In this document: positions 11,018 to 23,234 of the stretch, piece by piece
Position numbering within the stretch: position 1 is the first letter of the stretch
Layout: each line of letters opens with the position of its first letter
NCBI GenBank assembly: GCA_014621425.1
Contig: JAANBB010000315.1
Span: 1 to 48,400, forward strand
From: Cylindrodendrum hubeiense
Lineage: Eukaryota > Ascomycota > Sordariomycetes > Hypocreales > Nectriaceae
Length of the DNA: 48,400 bases
Reading direction: 5' to 3'
Notes under the pieces: model-generated
Seen by the model: the letters and a program-made list of their open reading frames with translations, nothing else
What the model was told of the DNA's origin: nothing
Database searches by the model: none
Translations under genes and position numbers: made by a program

Positions 11018-13906
11018 ATGGCTTCACGACCAGAACTGAAGGTCTGTGCTCCAATTCGGCCCCGATGCAGCTGCGCACCCAACTGACACTCTTGTCCAAC
11101 AGCTCGACGACGAGGGCGGCTTCATCCGCTTCTTCAAGGCACTCCCGGAAGTTGGCGAGGATACGATCCGCGTCTTCGATCGAGGCGACTGGTACACCGC
11201 TCACGGCCAAGATGCCACCTTCATCGCAAAGACCGTAAGTGCCTCCAGCTACTGACGCCAAAGTCACTCTAACGCCCCCTTTGCTAGGTCTACAAGACGA
11301 CCTCCGTCGTTCGACAGCTCGGCCGAAACGACCACACCGGACTCCCATCCGTCACCATGACCATGACCGTTTTCCGTCAGTTTCTCCGTGAATCTCTCCT
11401 CAAGCTAGGCAAGAGGATAGAGATCTGGCAGAGCGCTTCCGGTCGCATGAACTGGAAGTGCATAAAGCAAGCGTCGCCAGGCAACCTACAGGACGTCGAG
11501 GAGGAGCTTGGAAGCCAGATCGACGCAGCACCCATGATCCTAGCCGTCAAGATCTCTGCCAAGGCTTCTGAGGCTCGCAACGTCGGTGTCTGCTTCGCCG
11601 ATGCCAGTGTCCGAGAGCTTGGTGTCAGCGAGTTCCTCGACAACGACCTATACTCCAACTTCGAGGCCCTCCTCATCCAACTCGGCGTTCGCGAGTGTCT
11701 CATACAAGTCGATAAGGCCGAGAAGGACAAAGATCCCGAGCTAGCCAAGTTGAAGAAGATCATCGACAACTGCGGCGTAGCGATTGCAGAGCGGCCGTCT
11801 GGCGACTTTGGCATCCGCGATATCGAGCAGGACCTGGCGCGTCTGCTCAAGGACGAGCGGGCTACCACCCTGCTGCCCCAGACAGACCTCAAGCTGGCTA
11901 TGGGATCCGCTGCATCTTTGATCAAGTACCTTGGTGTCCTCCAGGACCCCTCCAACTTTGGACAGTACCAGCTCTACCAGCACGACCTAGCCCAGTTCAT
12001 GAAGCTGGATGCTGCTGCTCTCAAGGCCCTCAACCTGATGCCCGGCCCCCGGGATGGATCCAAGACGATGAGCATCTTCGGTGTCCTCAACCACTGCAAG
12101 ACGCCCGTTGGCAGCCGGTTGCTTGCCCAATGGCTGAAGCAGCCCTTGATGAGCAAGCAAGAGATTGAGAAGCGTCAGCAGCTGGTGGAGGCCTTCTTCG
12201 TGGACACTGAACTCCGACAAACCCTCCAAGAGGAGCACCTCCGCTCAATTCCCGACCTGTACCGCCTTTCCAAGCGGTTCCAGCGAGGCAAGGCAAACCT
12301 CGAAGACGTTGTTCGAGCATACCAGGTTGTTATTCGCCTCCCTGGCTTCATTGGCACGTTTGAGGGAGTTATGGATGAGGCCTACCGTGATCCTCTCGAT
12401 GAGGCTTACACCACCAAGCTTCGTGATCTCTCCGACAACCTCGGCAAGCTACAGGACATGGTCGAGCAGACAGTCGACCTCGACGCGCTTGACCGCCACG
12501 AGTACATCATTAAGGCCGACTTCGACAAGAGCTTGCGCATCATCCGTAAGAAGCTTGACCAGCTCGATCAGGACATCCGCTCTGAGTTTGTGGATGCGGC
12601 CGAAGACCTTGGCCAGGAGCCTGACAAGAAGATCTTCCTCGAGACCAACCACAAGGTCCACGGTGTATGCATGCGTCTCACTCGACAGGAGGCCGGCTGC
12701 ATCCGCAACAAGTCCGGTTACCAGGAGTGCTCGACGCAGAAGAACGGCGTCTACTTTACCACCAAAAAGATGCAAGCCTACCGCCGTGAGCATGATCAGC
12801 TGTCCCAGAACTACAACCGGACGCAGAGCAGTCTGGTCCATGAAGTTGTCCAAGTGGCGTCGTCTTACTGCCCTGTTATTGAGCGACTCGCGGGTGTGCT
12901 CGCCCACCTGGACGTCATCGTCTCCCTTGCCCACACCTCCGTCCACGCCCCCGAGCCGTACGTCCGACCCAAGATTCACCCCCGCGGTGAGGGCCAGACT
13001 GTGCTTCGCGAAGCCCGCCACCCTTGCATGGAGTTGCAGGATGATGTCCAGTTCATTACCAACGATATTGAACTCACACGCGACAAGTCATCATTCCTCA
13101 TCATTACGGGCCCCAACATGGGCGGTAAGTCGACATACATCCGCCAGACTGGTGTTGTTGCACTTTTGGCCCAGATCGGATGCTTCGTGCCCTGCGCCGA
13201 GGCGGAACTCACCATTTTCGACTCGATCCTTGCCCGAGTCGGTGCCAGTGACTCGCAGCTCAAGGGTGTCTCGACCTTCATGGCGGAGATGCTTGAAACG
13301 GCCAATATCCTCAAGTCGGCCACGGCAGAATCGCTCATTATCATTGACGAACTTGGCCGCGGTACCTCGACGTACGACGGATTCGGACTCGCGTGGGCCA
13401 TCTCAGAGCACATTGTTAAGGAGATTGGTTGCTTCGCCATGTTTGCAACTCACTTCCACGAGCTGACGGCCCTCGCGGACCAGTACCCTCAAGTACAGAA
13501 CCTCCACGTCACGGCGCACATCAGCGGTACGGACAAGGACGCCGAGGCTGAGAAGCGCGAGGTGACGCTTCTGTACAAGGTGGCACCCGGCGTGTGCGAT
13601 CAGAGCTTCGGCATCCACGTCGCCGAGCTTGTGCGCTTCCCGGACAAGGTGGTGCGTATGGCGAAGCGCAAGGCGGACGAGCTCGAGGACTTTACGACCA
13701 AGCATGAGGACCTGTCCCTGAACTACAGCAAGGAGGACGTCGAGCAGGGCAGCGCCATGCTCAAGCAGGTGCTCCTCGAGTGGAAGGACAAGGTGCGACG
13801 GGGAGAGATGAGCCAGGAGGAGCAAGTCGCCGCGCTCAAAGAGCTGATCGGGGCCAATGCTGAGTTGTTGGCCAATCCCTTTTTCCAGTCGGTCAAGGCG
13901 TTGTAA
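11018..13906 (+). CDS. msh2: DNA mismatch repair protein Msh2
   Basis: Three exons (11018-11041, 11103-11234, 11288-13906) encode 924 aa, about the length usual for fungal Msh2. The order is the MutS-I mismatch-recognition domain, connector, lever/clamp, then the ABC-type ATPase with Walker A GPNMGGKST at about 660-668, Walker B/signature (IIIDELGRGTSTYDG, about 738-752), and the helix-turn-helix C-terminus. Msh2 pairs with Msh3 or Msh6 to recognise mismatches and loops in nuclear DNA and recruit MutL proteins. Exon 1 codes for only eight residues and its donor is GTCTGT, which departs from GTRAGT. A branch site (AACTGAC) lies just before the acceptor, and the joined N-terminus matches the conserved start of the family. 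The gene stands alone; the neighbouring GNAT gene is 690 bp downstream. Confidence 0.97.
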
Positions 13907-14596
13907 GATGGATACTTCGGACAGAATGGCGATGATATTACAGCGAAAGGATACACTGGGGAGAACATCAACACCCAAAAGGGATACGGGAATGGAATAG
14001 CTCGGGCGTTTGGGAGGGTTTGGGTTTAAAACATGAGGATAATTTAAGGACAACCAACCAGTGAGTTGAGTGGAAATAGTTGATACACTACCTACATGCC
14101 TGAGGGTATCATGAACGGAAGTCTTTCTTTGCGTCTTGATCATTGGTGAAGACTGGGTATATGCATGCGTGTGTTGTCTGTCTGCTGTCAATTCCCTTCT
14201 TTCCAACCAAGCCCCGGCCTACCGGTCGAGACAGGAAGGTGGTAATATCTCTGGTCTTATTCTCGGGATTTCCTCACGTCAGACGAACATCTAAGAGGTC
14301 GGCGTCTCGTGAACTTGGTGTCGTTTCCGACTCGGCTCTAGGAGGCATCTCCCGTGCGGAACCAGGCAATATATGCGCTTCTGCACGTCTGCAGGACTAG
14401 ATCCTCTCTCCTATGCACCTTTTTGCCCAATGTGACTCACGCCGACTATATACTCAATCCGGTAATTCGCAGCATTTTCCACGCATCAGAGCGAGACTAA
14501 CCCCTATCTCGTACACCGCTCTCATCGCCTCAGCTTATAACTCTTCAACCAACTCACTCCTCAACTCAGTTGCTATCACCGCGAACCAAACTCGCC
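13907..14596. other. intergenic, MSH2 3' end and GNAT promoter
   Basis: Contains the MSH2 3' UTR and the upstream region of the GNAT gene, including a TATATAC sequence at 14447-14453 about 145 nt before its ATG. No gene was seen. Confidence 0.5.
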
Positions 14597-15295
14597 ATGG
14601 CCGCCCCAACCCCCGCCATCACCGTCCGCGAAGCCACCGTCGACGACGTCCCGGCCATGGTCGACGCCTACTTCAGCGCCTTCAACGGGAACCCCCTCAA
14701 CGACCGCTGCTTCCCCGAGTCTTCCCCGGACGCCCGCGCCTATTGGACCAATTGGATCGGGGGCTACATCGGCGTCCCGGGCATTCACATGCTGGTCGCC
14801 CTCACATCGCCGCCCGACTTGAACCCGGCGACCCCACTCCCCGGCGCCGGTACCTCCGCTTCTGCCTCCGATGCATCCCGCATCGTCGGCTGGGCCCGAT
14901 GGCTCCGCAGGCCCGAGCCCCCGTCATCCACCCCTGCCGTCGCCACCACCTCGGCCATATACCCGTCAAACAGCGAAGGCGCCTTGGCCGCCGACTTCTT
15001 CCAGACGGCGCGCGATGTCTCGAAGCGCATCGTCGCCGGGCGCAATTACTGGTTCCTAAGCATGATTGTGACTCGGCGAGAGGCGCAGCGACGTGGAGTT
15101 GGCGCAGCCTTGATGCGCTTCGGCGTGGAGCGCGCCGACGAAGACGGGTTGATAGCGTATCTGAATGCAAGCAAGTCTGGGCGGCCGCTGTATGAGCTCT
15201 TTGGATTCCAGGTCGTAGAGCAGTCGCGGTTTGATGAGTTAGGGCTGGATATGTTTCATATGATTAGAGACCCTAAAGGACTGAAAGGTGCTTGA
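14597..15295 (+). CDS. GNAT-family N-acetyltransferase, single exon
   Basis: An uninterrupted 232-aa frame. The ATG at 14597 sits in a strong context (CGCCATGG). An upstream in-frame non-ATG extension was not used. The C-terminal half shows the GNAT fold: a beta strand (NYWFLSMIVT) runs into the acetyl-CoA pyrophosphate loop RREAQRRGVGAAL (about residues 160-172), followed by the late strand and helix (AYLNASKSGRPLYELFGF). The N-terminal half begins with a typical VREATVDDVPAMVDAYFSAF element. Such small fungal GNAT proteins transfer an acetyl group from acetyl-CoA to unknown amines; the substrate cannot be read from the sequence. Codon use is strongly GC3-biased in the 5' two thirds. Confidence 0.88.
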   Translation: MAAPTPAITVREATVDDVPAMVDAYFSAFNGNPLNDRCFPESSPDARAYWTNWIGGYIGVPGIHMLVALTSPPDLNPATPLPGAGTSASASDASRIVGWARWLRRPEPPSSTPAVATTSAIYPSNSEGALAADFFQTARDVSKRIVAGRNYWFLSMIVTRREAQRRGVGAALMRFGVERADEDGLIAYLNASKSGRPLYELFGFQVVEQSRFDELGLDMFHMIRDPKGLKGA

Positions 15296-15605
15296 GAGAC
15301 CAAAGAGATTCAATGGCAAGGCAAGGGTTGTTTCATCACAATAATTTCGATATCATGGACAAAAAAGCTTGCTAGCAACCGTTCACGCTGTATATAAACT
15401 AGTCGAGCCTAAACCAAGGGAACGAAGCAATAACAAGAGACTACGCACAACACACAATAGCCACCCAGCTGTCCATCATCCAACGCCCTTGATCTTCTGC
15501 TTCATCATCGTCAACCGCTCCCATATTCTTCTCTATCCGCCCATCTAGAATTCAAAATCTACTCGATTGTCCTTCTATCCTGGCAATGAAGCCTAAAGTG
15601 GTCTT
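15296..15605. other. intergenic, convergent 3' ends
   Basis: Short space between the stops of the GNAT gene (+) and the phosphoketolase gene (-), presumably two 3' UTRs. Nothing else was recognised. Confidence 0.5.
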
Positions 15606-18166
15606 CTATCTTGAAGCCAGGCCGTCGCCAGTCTTCCTCCACATCCCATTACGCTTCCACGTCCAGTTCTTGAGGAAGTCCGGGTCCAAACCAGTCTCGA
15701 ATGCCTTGTTCCGGGCATCGATCTGGGCGTTGAGAAGAGCCTGTCGGGCAGATGTACCCCGGTTGTGGAGATGGGGCATCCAGTCGATGGCATCGATGGC
15801 CAGACTGAAGCGGTCGGTCTGGTTGCGGATGGCCAGCTCGAGGGGCGTGTCGATGTTGCCCTTCTCCTTGTAGCCTCGAACATGCAGGTTACGGCTGCCG
15901 GGGCGCTTGTACGTCAGGCGGTGCACCATCCAGGGGTAGCTATGGAAATTGAAGACGACAGGCTTGTCATCAGTGAACAGGCTGACCCACTCGCTGTCAG
16001 TCAGGCCGTGGGGGTGATCGCTCGGGTGAATCAGCTTGAAAAGATCCACACAGTTGACGCAGCGGATCTTGAGCTCTGGGAAGTGCTCCAGGAGGAGGTC
16101 GATGGCAGCGAGAGACTCGTGTGTGCTAATGTCACCACACGATGCCATGACAAGATCGGGCTCTTCTCCTGCGTCAGTGCTGAACTGGGGCCAGATGCCG
16201 ATACCCTTGGTGCAGTGCTCGATGGCAGCATCCATAGTAAGGTACTGAAGATGCTCCTGTTTATCTGAGACAACCACGTTGACATAGTTGACAGACCGTA
16301 GGCAGTGGTCCATGACTAAATATGTATGTTAGCAAAACGCCACACGGAGAGAACTAGGGGTTTGATCTTACCAGAAAGCAAGCAGTTTCCATCAGGGGGA
16401 AGATAGATGCGGACTACTTCAGGGCTCTTGTTGGCTACAACATCAAGGAAACCAGGGTCTTGGTGAGTGAAGCCGTTATGGTCCTGTCGCCAGACGACAG
16501 CAGTCAAGAGGATATTGAGAGAGGCAACCTTGTTGCGCCACTCAACCTCAAGACACTTCTCGATCCACTTGCAGTGCTATAAATTGTTAGCAGTGACACC
16601 TTTTTGCAGAAATATGGCTCTTACCTGGTTGACCATGGAGTCGATGACGTGGATGAAGGGCTCGTAGCTGTTGAGAAGACCGTGGCGGCCACTGAGAATG
16701 TAGCCCTCGAGCCAACCCTCGCAGGTATGTTCGGAAAGCATCTCCATGACACGGCCGGCCTTTGCTAGGTTGCCGCCATTCTTGTCCTCTTCAAAGTACT
16801 CTCCCATCCACACCTTCTTGCCAGCATCATAGACACCACCCAGCTTGTTGGACTCAGTCTCATCGGGACCAAACAGTCGGAAGTTGTTCATGTTGGCTGC
16901 AACGACATCCTTAAGGAAGACAGCCATGTTGGTCATGCTAGCGTTCATGACATTTCCGGGGTTGTCAACCTTGATCGCATAGTTTCTGAAGTCGGGCATC
17001 TTCAGCGGCTTCTTGAGGCAGCCGCCGTTTGCCACAGGGTTGGCGCTCATGCGGCGGAGGCCTTGGGGGCAAAGAGCCGTCAAGGCTGCAATTGGCTTGC
17101 CCTCCTCATCAAACAGGCGATCAGGCTCGTAGCTGCGCATCCAATCCTCGAGAATCTTCAGGTGAGCGGGGTTGGTTGCGGGGTCAGTGATGGGAACTTG
17201 GTGAGCGCGCCAGTAGCCCTCGAGGTAGTTATCATCAATCTTTCGCGGGGCAGTCCATCCCTTGGGGCTTCGAAGAATGACCATTGGCCACTTGGGACGG
17301 ATAGCCTCGCCCGATTCACGGGCCTCCTTCTGGACCTTTCTGATCTCAGTAACACATTGCTCAAGCGTGGCGGCCATTGCCTGGTGCATAGACTCGATAT
17401 CATCGCCCTCAACGAAGTAAGGCTGCCAGCCATAACCGAGGAAGAGGTTCTCGAGCTCTTTGTGTGAGATTCGGGCGAGAATGGTTGGGTTGTTAATCTT
17501 GTAACCATTGAGGTGGAGGACGGGCAAGACAGCGCCGTCGACAATGGGGTTGAGGAACTTGTTGCTATGCCATGCAGTAGCGAGGGGACCTGTCTCGGCC
17601 TCACCGTCGCCAACCATGGTCACAGCAATCAAATCAGGGTTATCAAAAACAGCGCCGAAGGCATGCGAGACGGAGTAGCCTAGCTCACCACCCTCGTGCA
17701 GAGACCCTGGAGTTTCTGGGGTGGCATGGGAGCCAATGCCGCCGGGGAATGAGAAGCTCTTAAAGAACCTCTGCAAGCCCTCGACATCTTGGGACTTTTC
17801 AGGGTAGACTTCAGAGTAGACACCTTCAAGGTAAGACTGCGAAAGGACGGCGGGAGCACCGTGGCCAGGGCCGGAGATGAAGAGGGAGTCAAGGTCATAC
17901 TTCTTGATAAGGCGGTTGAAGTGCATCCAGGTGAAGATCTGGCCGGGGGCGGAACCAAAGTGGCCGAGAAGACGAAGCTTGAGGTGCTCGGGCTTGAGGG
18001 GCTCACGGAGAAGAGGGTTCTCCTTGAGATAGATCATGCCCAGGGCCAGGTAGCAACTAGCCTTGAAGTAGTCATTGTACTCCTTGATCTCCTCGGGGGA
18101 GAGTGGCTCGCCCTTGACGGTGGAGCGGGCGAGGCCGTATGGCTGGATAGACTTGACTTCAGCCAT
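15606..18166 (-). CDS. xylulose-5-phosphate/fructose-6-phosphate phosphoketolase
   Basis: Three exons (18166-16625, 16576-16372, 16315-15606) encode 818 aa, the usual size of XFP phosphoketolases. The enzyme uses thiamine diphosphate to split xylulose 5-phosphate (or fructose 6-phosphate) with phosphate into acetyl phosphate plus glyceraldehyde 3-phosphate (or erythrose 4-phosphate). Visible family features are the N-terminal SIQPYG segment, GPGHGAPA, the [22 protein letters not shown] block, the ThDP/Mg site [11 protein letters not shown], and the C-terminal domain with [15 protein letters not shown] and the ending NGMWR. The ATG at 18166 was chosen because no ATG lies further upstream in frame. 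Introns are 48 and 56 nt. A TATA sequence on the minus strand (18290-18281) lies about 115 nt before the start. In filamentous fungi this enzyme is tied to pentose use and acetyl-CoA supply through acetate kinase or related enzymes; no partner gene is present here. Confidence 0.96.
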
Positions 18167-18280
18167 TGGTGGGGGATCGTATGTGGGAAACAAGTTTGAG
18201 GTAAGAATCAACTCTTTGGATTAGAGCTGAGGGGAAACCAGAGGAATGGGTGGGAGCAAGAGATAGGCGTTGGGACGCTT

Positions 18281-18290
18281 CTTATATACA
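18281..18290 (-). promoter_or_regulatory. TATA box of the phosphoketolase gene
   Basis: Read on the minus strand, TGTATATAAG lies about 115-125 nt upstream of the ATG at 18166. A clear TATA element suits a strongly expressed, inducible metabolic gene. Confidence 0.5.
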
Positions 18291-21200
18291 AGAGCCGGAT
18301 GGGAACTGCCAAGGGCAAGCAGCAAAAACAGGTTACACAAGCGAGACAAGGTACTTTGGACTCATTGGGCCCGTTGGACTCGTTGGACTCGTTACAGTGC
18401 GGTGAGGCAAGCTCCAGGCTATGCCGCAGGTTTACGAGCAACATGGCACCGAGGGCGAGGCCGTTGGATCGGATCAGATCAGGATGGGCAGGATGGGCAG
18501 GAACGCCAGTCAGAGCCGCTAAGGGTGTGAATGTATTCGTGGATGTGCATGGGCATGCTCCAGGTAGCTCGCTGGGTTCGGTGTAGCCAAGTCGAGAGAG
18601 CACCAGAGAGCCAGAGGGGTGGGTGGCGCCCGTGGGGGGTCAACCAAAGAATTCGCAAGCCGCCGAAGGCCAGGAAGACGGGCCGGACAGGCCAACAGGT
18701 TCTTGATGGCATTCTCCCGGCGGCCAAGGCGCTGAGCGTCAAGTGAGTCAACAAATCAGTCAACAAGTCAGTCAACTCGCAGGCTGAGGGCCGAATAGAG
18801 CCGAATTGAGAGGGCATGTGCCAGACGGGCGCGATTCTGAACTCGAGGTGGGCGATGACGGCGACTGCGAAAGGTGGTCTGATTCTCAAGAGTCTTTCAA
18901 CGGCGGGATGCAGAGCGCGAGCCGACGCCATAGCCCCACTCCCACCGCCCGCTTGCTTGCTGCTGGAGGAGCGTCCTCGTAACGACGCAAGCGACCAGCG
19001 AGGCCTACGAGGCAGGACGGAAGGGGGAGGGTCGGCGGGCTGCAGAGACGATGACCGATGCAGCGCATGCCCGTGGTAGCGTGTCTGGTTGGGCGAGTTG
19101 CAAGCCGGCGTGGCATGTTTCGCAGTCGGGCCTTATTTGTCGACTCGGGCGGCGGTCTTGGTGGTGAGGGATTGGAGAGAAAAGAGTCGACAATGCAGTC
19201 GCCGGTTGGGTTCCAGGTTGTTTACAGGGGAGTTTAGCAGGGGAGTTTAGCATTGGCAGGCGCCGACAGGCACTGTACTATGCAAATACCTGCCAATTGC
19301 GACCGGTGCACCGTTGGCAATTGCCTCCTGCGGCGTACACCACAGTACTGCCTTCCGCCAGGTTCCAAAGCATAAAGAAGGCACGCGGTCGTGGCCGGCC
19401 GCCCGGAGCTTGGACGCCGCTTCAGTGGAGTGAGGGGGCGGATACCCGCCTGCGGATTGCCGGCTACTAATGCCGGCGTTACCTTTACGTCAGTCAACAA
19501 GATACCCAGGCCCCCCGCACAAGTTTCCCCATGGGAACGAGTACCGCACTATCCCAGTCAGTTCCCCCACCAAGTACCCATCCTCCCACTAGCCCCAGCC
19601 CTCAGCGATCCAAACATCCGATGCTTGACCATGCGAGAGGCGTCATGATACTTCCGCCCTAGCTAGTTCCCAATCCCACATCACAGCCTCCAAGCCTCAA
19701 ACCCGGTTTTTGTCAACCTTCATGCAAGTTACGTAGTAGGTATCTCGATCGCGCCAGCTGTCTCAGCCCATCGCCACAGAGCGTCTAGGGGCGCTTCCAA
19801 TTTCCAATTCCCAGGCCCCAAGCTTCGGCCTGCTGCCCCCCTCCGGTTCTCCGTTGCATAGCTCACCCGATCTGACTATCTGAGTGGCCTGAAGAAGCTG
19901 ACCGACCGCCTGGAAAAGCTTCTGACTTTGATAGCAGTTTCCCTTTACTACGAGTTCAACCCAGGCTGGATGCCATGGATCAATCACCCTCTGGTCGCCT
20001 CTCGAGCGGTCAGCAGCCACGAGAGGCACAAGTTATCTCGCTTCGTACCGAATATTGGAACCCAATGGAATCATTCAGTCTCTTCCCTGCGTGGGGATGG
20101 TAGTGTCCAGTCGATTCCACAGAAAAAATCCCAAAACATGTCAGTCAACTGCTGTATCTACGCATGTATGTGCAGCAATGTGACTAGTGAGGGGACGTAG
20201 GTGCGATCGTCACACTTGGGGTCGATCAACCAGGGTCAAAGACAGCATGCAGTTGAATGCAGCCGGTTCCCAACGCAGGTTCCCTCGTTGCATCAGCGCT
20301 GACTGTTATCCGTCCACCCTCTCTCTCCTCTCGCTGATCCTGTCAGTTGTCACAGCTCTCCTCCCTTGTCAACTGGCGTCATGGCTGCCGAAATGGTACA
20401 GCTTCCTCTTAAGGTAACCCCCGTCGGCGAAAGCGACGAGCATGGTCTTCAACTTTCCCATGGATAAAGGCATGGATGGATGACTTGTCCGTGGCTCCGG
20501 TATTCCACCCCTTGTCGTCTCGTGAAACCTTATGCAACCCTTCCACGGGGACTTCAACAATCCCACCCACCGTACCAATCTGCCAAAAGCACATGAAAGA
20601 TCCAATGCACTACCACAATGCAGCCAACTTAGCTGTGCAACTCGCAGCAGAACCGCCCATGCTCTATCGAGCCTATCAATATCGACGATAATTCCCTGGC
20701 TAAAGCGGCTGCACCGGAACCCCGCGACCGTTGGGATGCCGATCGGGTTGTATTTAATGCCTCCAACGATGATTCTCGGTCCCTCACTTGACAGTTCGCT
20801 CGACGGGGTCACAGTGCTCTGCCCCTGGCTTTAAACCCCTGCGAGTTGTCGAAGCGATATCCTATCCAGGCATGGCGAAAGCATGGGCCTCATTTACCTG
20901 CGTTGACAGCGGCAATGAGGTGCTTTGACCCAAATTTTTAATATGCACAGACTGTATATGTACGGTAGTCCAGAGCCACAAGAATACGACGCGGGGAAGC
21001 TTTGAAGAGGAGATCTGCTTTGTGTGCCAACCGTGGCCCCACAATGATCTGATGAAGATGTCTTGACAAGTTTGGCCCAACACGAGTAAGACACGTTGTC
21101 TTAAATGGGGGCTGTTTCGGTATTGATGTCCCAGTATTGTTGGTCGTACACACGCGGCTACCCCATCATAAATAAATATCGCCCTACCATCGGTCGGTGC

Positions 21201-21691
21201 AGGATCTCCAACACCTCCATCCGTAGCTCAGGCCCCTTTGTCCAACATGGGCCCAGTACGTCGTAGCCTTCCTCCAAGAGTAAATATACCTCCATCCACC
21301 CGAAGACAGCCATCAATCCAAAGTCCACAGAACTTCTGCCTCGGCCCGTAACATCGTAGATGGCATATCTCGGAGTTATGCAACACCCACCCTGATGGCC
21401 GCAGCATTGCATCGCGAAACAGCTAGAGTATCGTCTGATCAAGCGCCATCGTCTGCCGAGCCTGTCACAGACCTCTAGCACATGCCCGCACCGCAAGATC
21501 TTTTGGAAACACAGACGCAGTTCTAACGTGGACCTGACGTAACTGACCCCGCCGCAAGGGCACTTATAAGCTTTCGACGCTCAAACTCCCCGCTCGGTAG
21601 GCACCCTCTCTCCTTCACGCAGCATTGCTCTCGACCAAATTCAGAAAGAAATAAGAAGAAACCCGCCAGAATAATCATATAAGATAAACTC

Positions 21692-21835
21692 ATGAATCTG
21701 CGAGCCTCACTTCCGTGGTGCCCCAAGACAGGGGGCGTCATCGCGCATCGCCCCGAGACACCCAAGCCCGACCCGCCTATCCCGAACGAGCCTGACACCG
21801 GCGAGGGGGACGGCATTACGGACTACCAGTCCTGA
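21692..21835 (+). CDS. possible small orphan protein (47 aa)
   Basis: ATG at 21692 to TGA at 21833-21835 gives 47 residues. The C-terminal part is rich in Pro, Asp, Glu and Gly (PKPDPPIPNEPDTGEGDG). An AT-rich CATATAAGATAAA stretch ends about 4 nt before the ATG, which is too close for a TATA box. No signal peptide, cysteine pattern or known family was recognised. It is listed because it is the cleanest small frame in this gene-poor stretch; it may be random. Confidence 0.18.
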   Translation: MNLRASLPWCPKTGGVIAHRPETPKPDPPIPNEPDTGEGDGITDYQS

Positions 21836-22644
21836 GAGAATGGAGTGAGAATACCACCCGGCGCGGTGGCTTCGGTATGTCGGCGAGCAATCTGGCCCTG
21901 TGGATTGGCTAAAGAGACGTTGAGCAGTGCGACGCTGCAAGACGCGAGGGCGGGGAATGCCATGACATGCGACACGATGCGATGCAATACGATACTATCG
22001 CCGAATAGCAGTTTGTACGATGAGGGACGACAGATGGTCGTTTATGCCGCCATGAACTTTCTTTGTGCTTCTGTTCCGCCGATTTCCCTTTGTGCTTGCA
22101 ACTGGGACAGATGATCTTGCTTTTATCTGCAGGGTATTCGTACTACTTGAAATGCCCTGGGTCATGATTGTGGGGTTCTTGCGTGGCGTCCATCACATGA
22201 AGGAAAGGAAGGGCTACTTGCTACATCACAACTGTATCATTTGGCTCATACGCGACATGCCGTTTTCTTCTTCACCAGCTGATAAATTGAACTTAGACAG
22301 CCCTATCACCAATACACTCCAACACTGTTTCTGGTCCCAATGAAAGCCTGTAATTATGGCACCCAAGATATTGATTGCCCCGCTGTGGAGGACGAAGTGC
22401 AGTGATTATGTTGCCACTCATTGGTCAGCCACACGACGTCATTCTTCGACATCAACCTCAGCTTAAACCACGTCTGATTCCCAGTTCTCAACTTCTCAAA
22501 CTAAATCTCGGTGGAATAAATCTGTGAATTGCTCCTCTGGGATATAGTTGAAGCATAGTGTGAGATCTCCGAGTTCATTCCCGAGCCATCCGTCCAGTAT
22601 CAACACCTGGAATTGCCCCTCGCCCGGACAAATCCTCTATCACA

Positions 22645-23234
22645 ATGAGCGACCCAATTTCACAAACGAGCCACGAGCCCAGCCCGTTGAACTCACTTCC
22701 TCCAGAGGCCATCGCCTTTGCCGGACGGATGTATGATTCGGCCCGTGCAGGCGATCTTCCCATCTTTGAGCAGGCTCTCCCCGCCGGGCTGCCGCCGAAC
22801 CTGACAAATGAGAAGGGCGATACCCTCGTATGAAGCGTCATTAGGAGAAAATTAGAAGCAATGAATAGCTAACCCTTTTTGTTTCTATGTAGCTTATGCT
22901 CGCTGCTTACCACGGCCATGCGGAGCTCGTCAAACTTCTCATCCAACACGGTGGAGATCCGAATCGTCTCAACGACCGAGGCCAAAGCCCTCTCGCCGGC
23001 GCCGTGTTCAAAAAAGAGGATGCCGTCATTGAGGTACATTCAAATTATGTCGCACATGTAGCTGGAATGCTGACTGAGGGAAACCAGGCATTGCTTGAGG
23101 GTGGCGCGGACCCAGACTACGGCAAGCCAAACGCGATGCAGTGTGTCGCCATGTTCAACCAGGAGGAGACGTGGAAAGCGAAGTTTGAGAATGCTCCCGG
23201 AAAGGGTAAAGGAGCGCCTCCTGCTCCAAGATAG
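22645..23234 (+). CDS. small ankyrin-repeat protein
   Basis: Three exons (22645-22827, 22893-23033, 23088-23234) give 156 aa. After a short Ser/Pro-rich leader and a helix (EAIAFAGRMYDSARAGD) come ankyrin repeats: GDTLLMLAAYHGHAELVKLLIQHGGDPN, then a second beginning DRGQSPLAGAVFKKEDAVIEALLEGGADPD. The tail is hydrophilic and positively charged. The second intron (54 nt, branch TGCTGAC) is a multiple of three with no stop, so its retention would also give an open product 18 residues longer. Such proteins act by protein-protein binding; the partner is unknown. It lies alone in a gene-poor stretch. Confidence 0.8.

Larger units (their letters stand above)
18167..22644. other. 4.5-kb gene-poor region
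   Basis: Apart from the phosphoketolase promoter, no gene could be supported. Minor repeats are a GTTGGACTC run at about 18372-18393, a GATGGGCAG duplication at about 18483-18501, and a TCAACAA/GTCA run at about 18740-18778 that includes a TGAGTCA (AP-1/Gcn4-type) site at 18744. Several 60-150-codon open frames exist, including 20369-20812 (-), 21158-21496 (-) and 21692-21835 (+). None shows a recognised domain. Confidence 0.5.

Noticed and set aside
12165..13466. A 433-codon frame overlapping MSH2 in another frame.
   Set aside because: Ser/Arg/Thr-rich shadow of the MSH2 coding sequence; no independent support.
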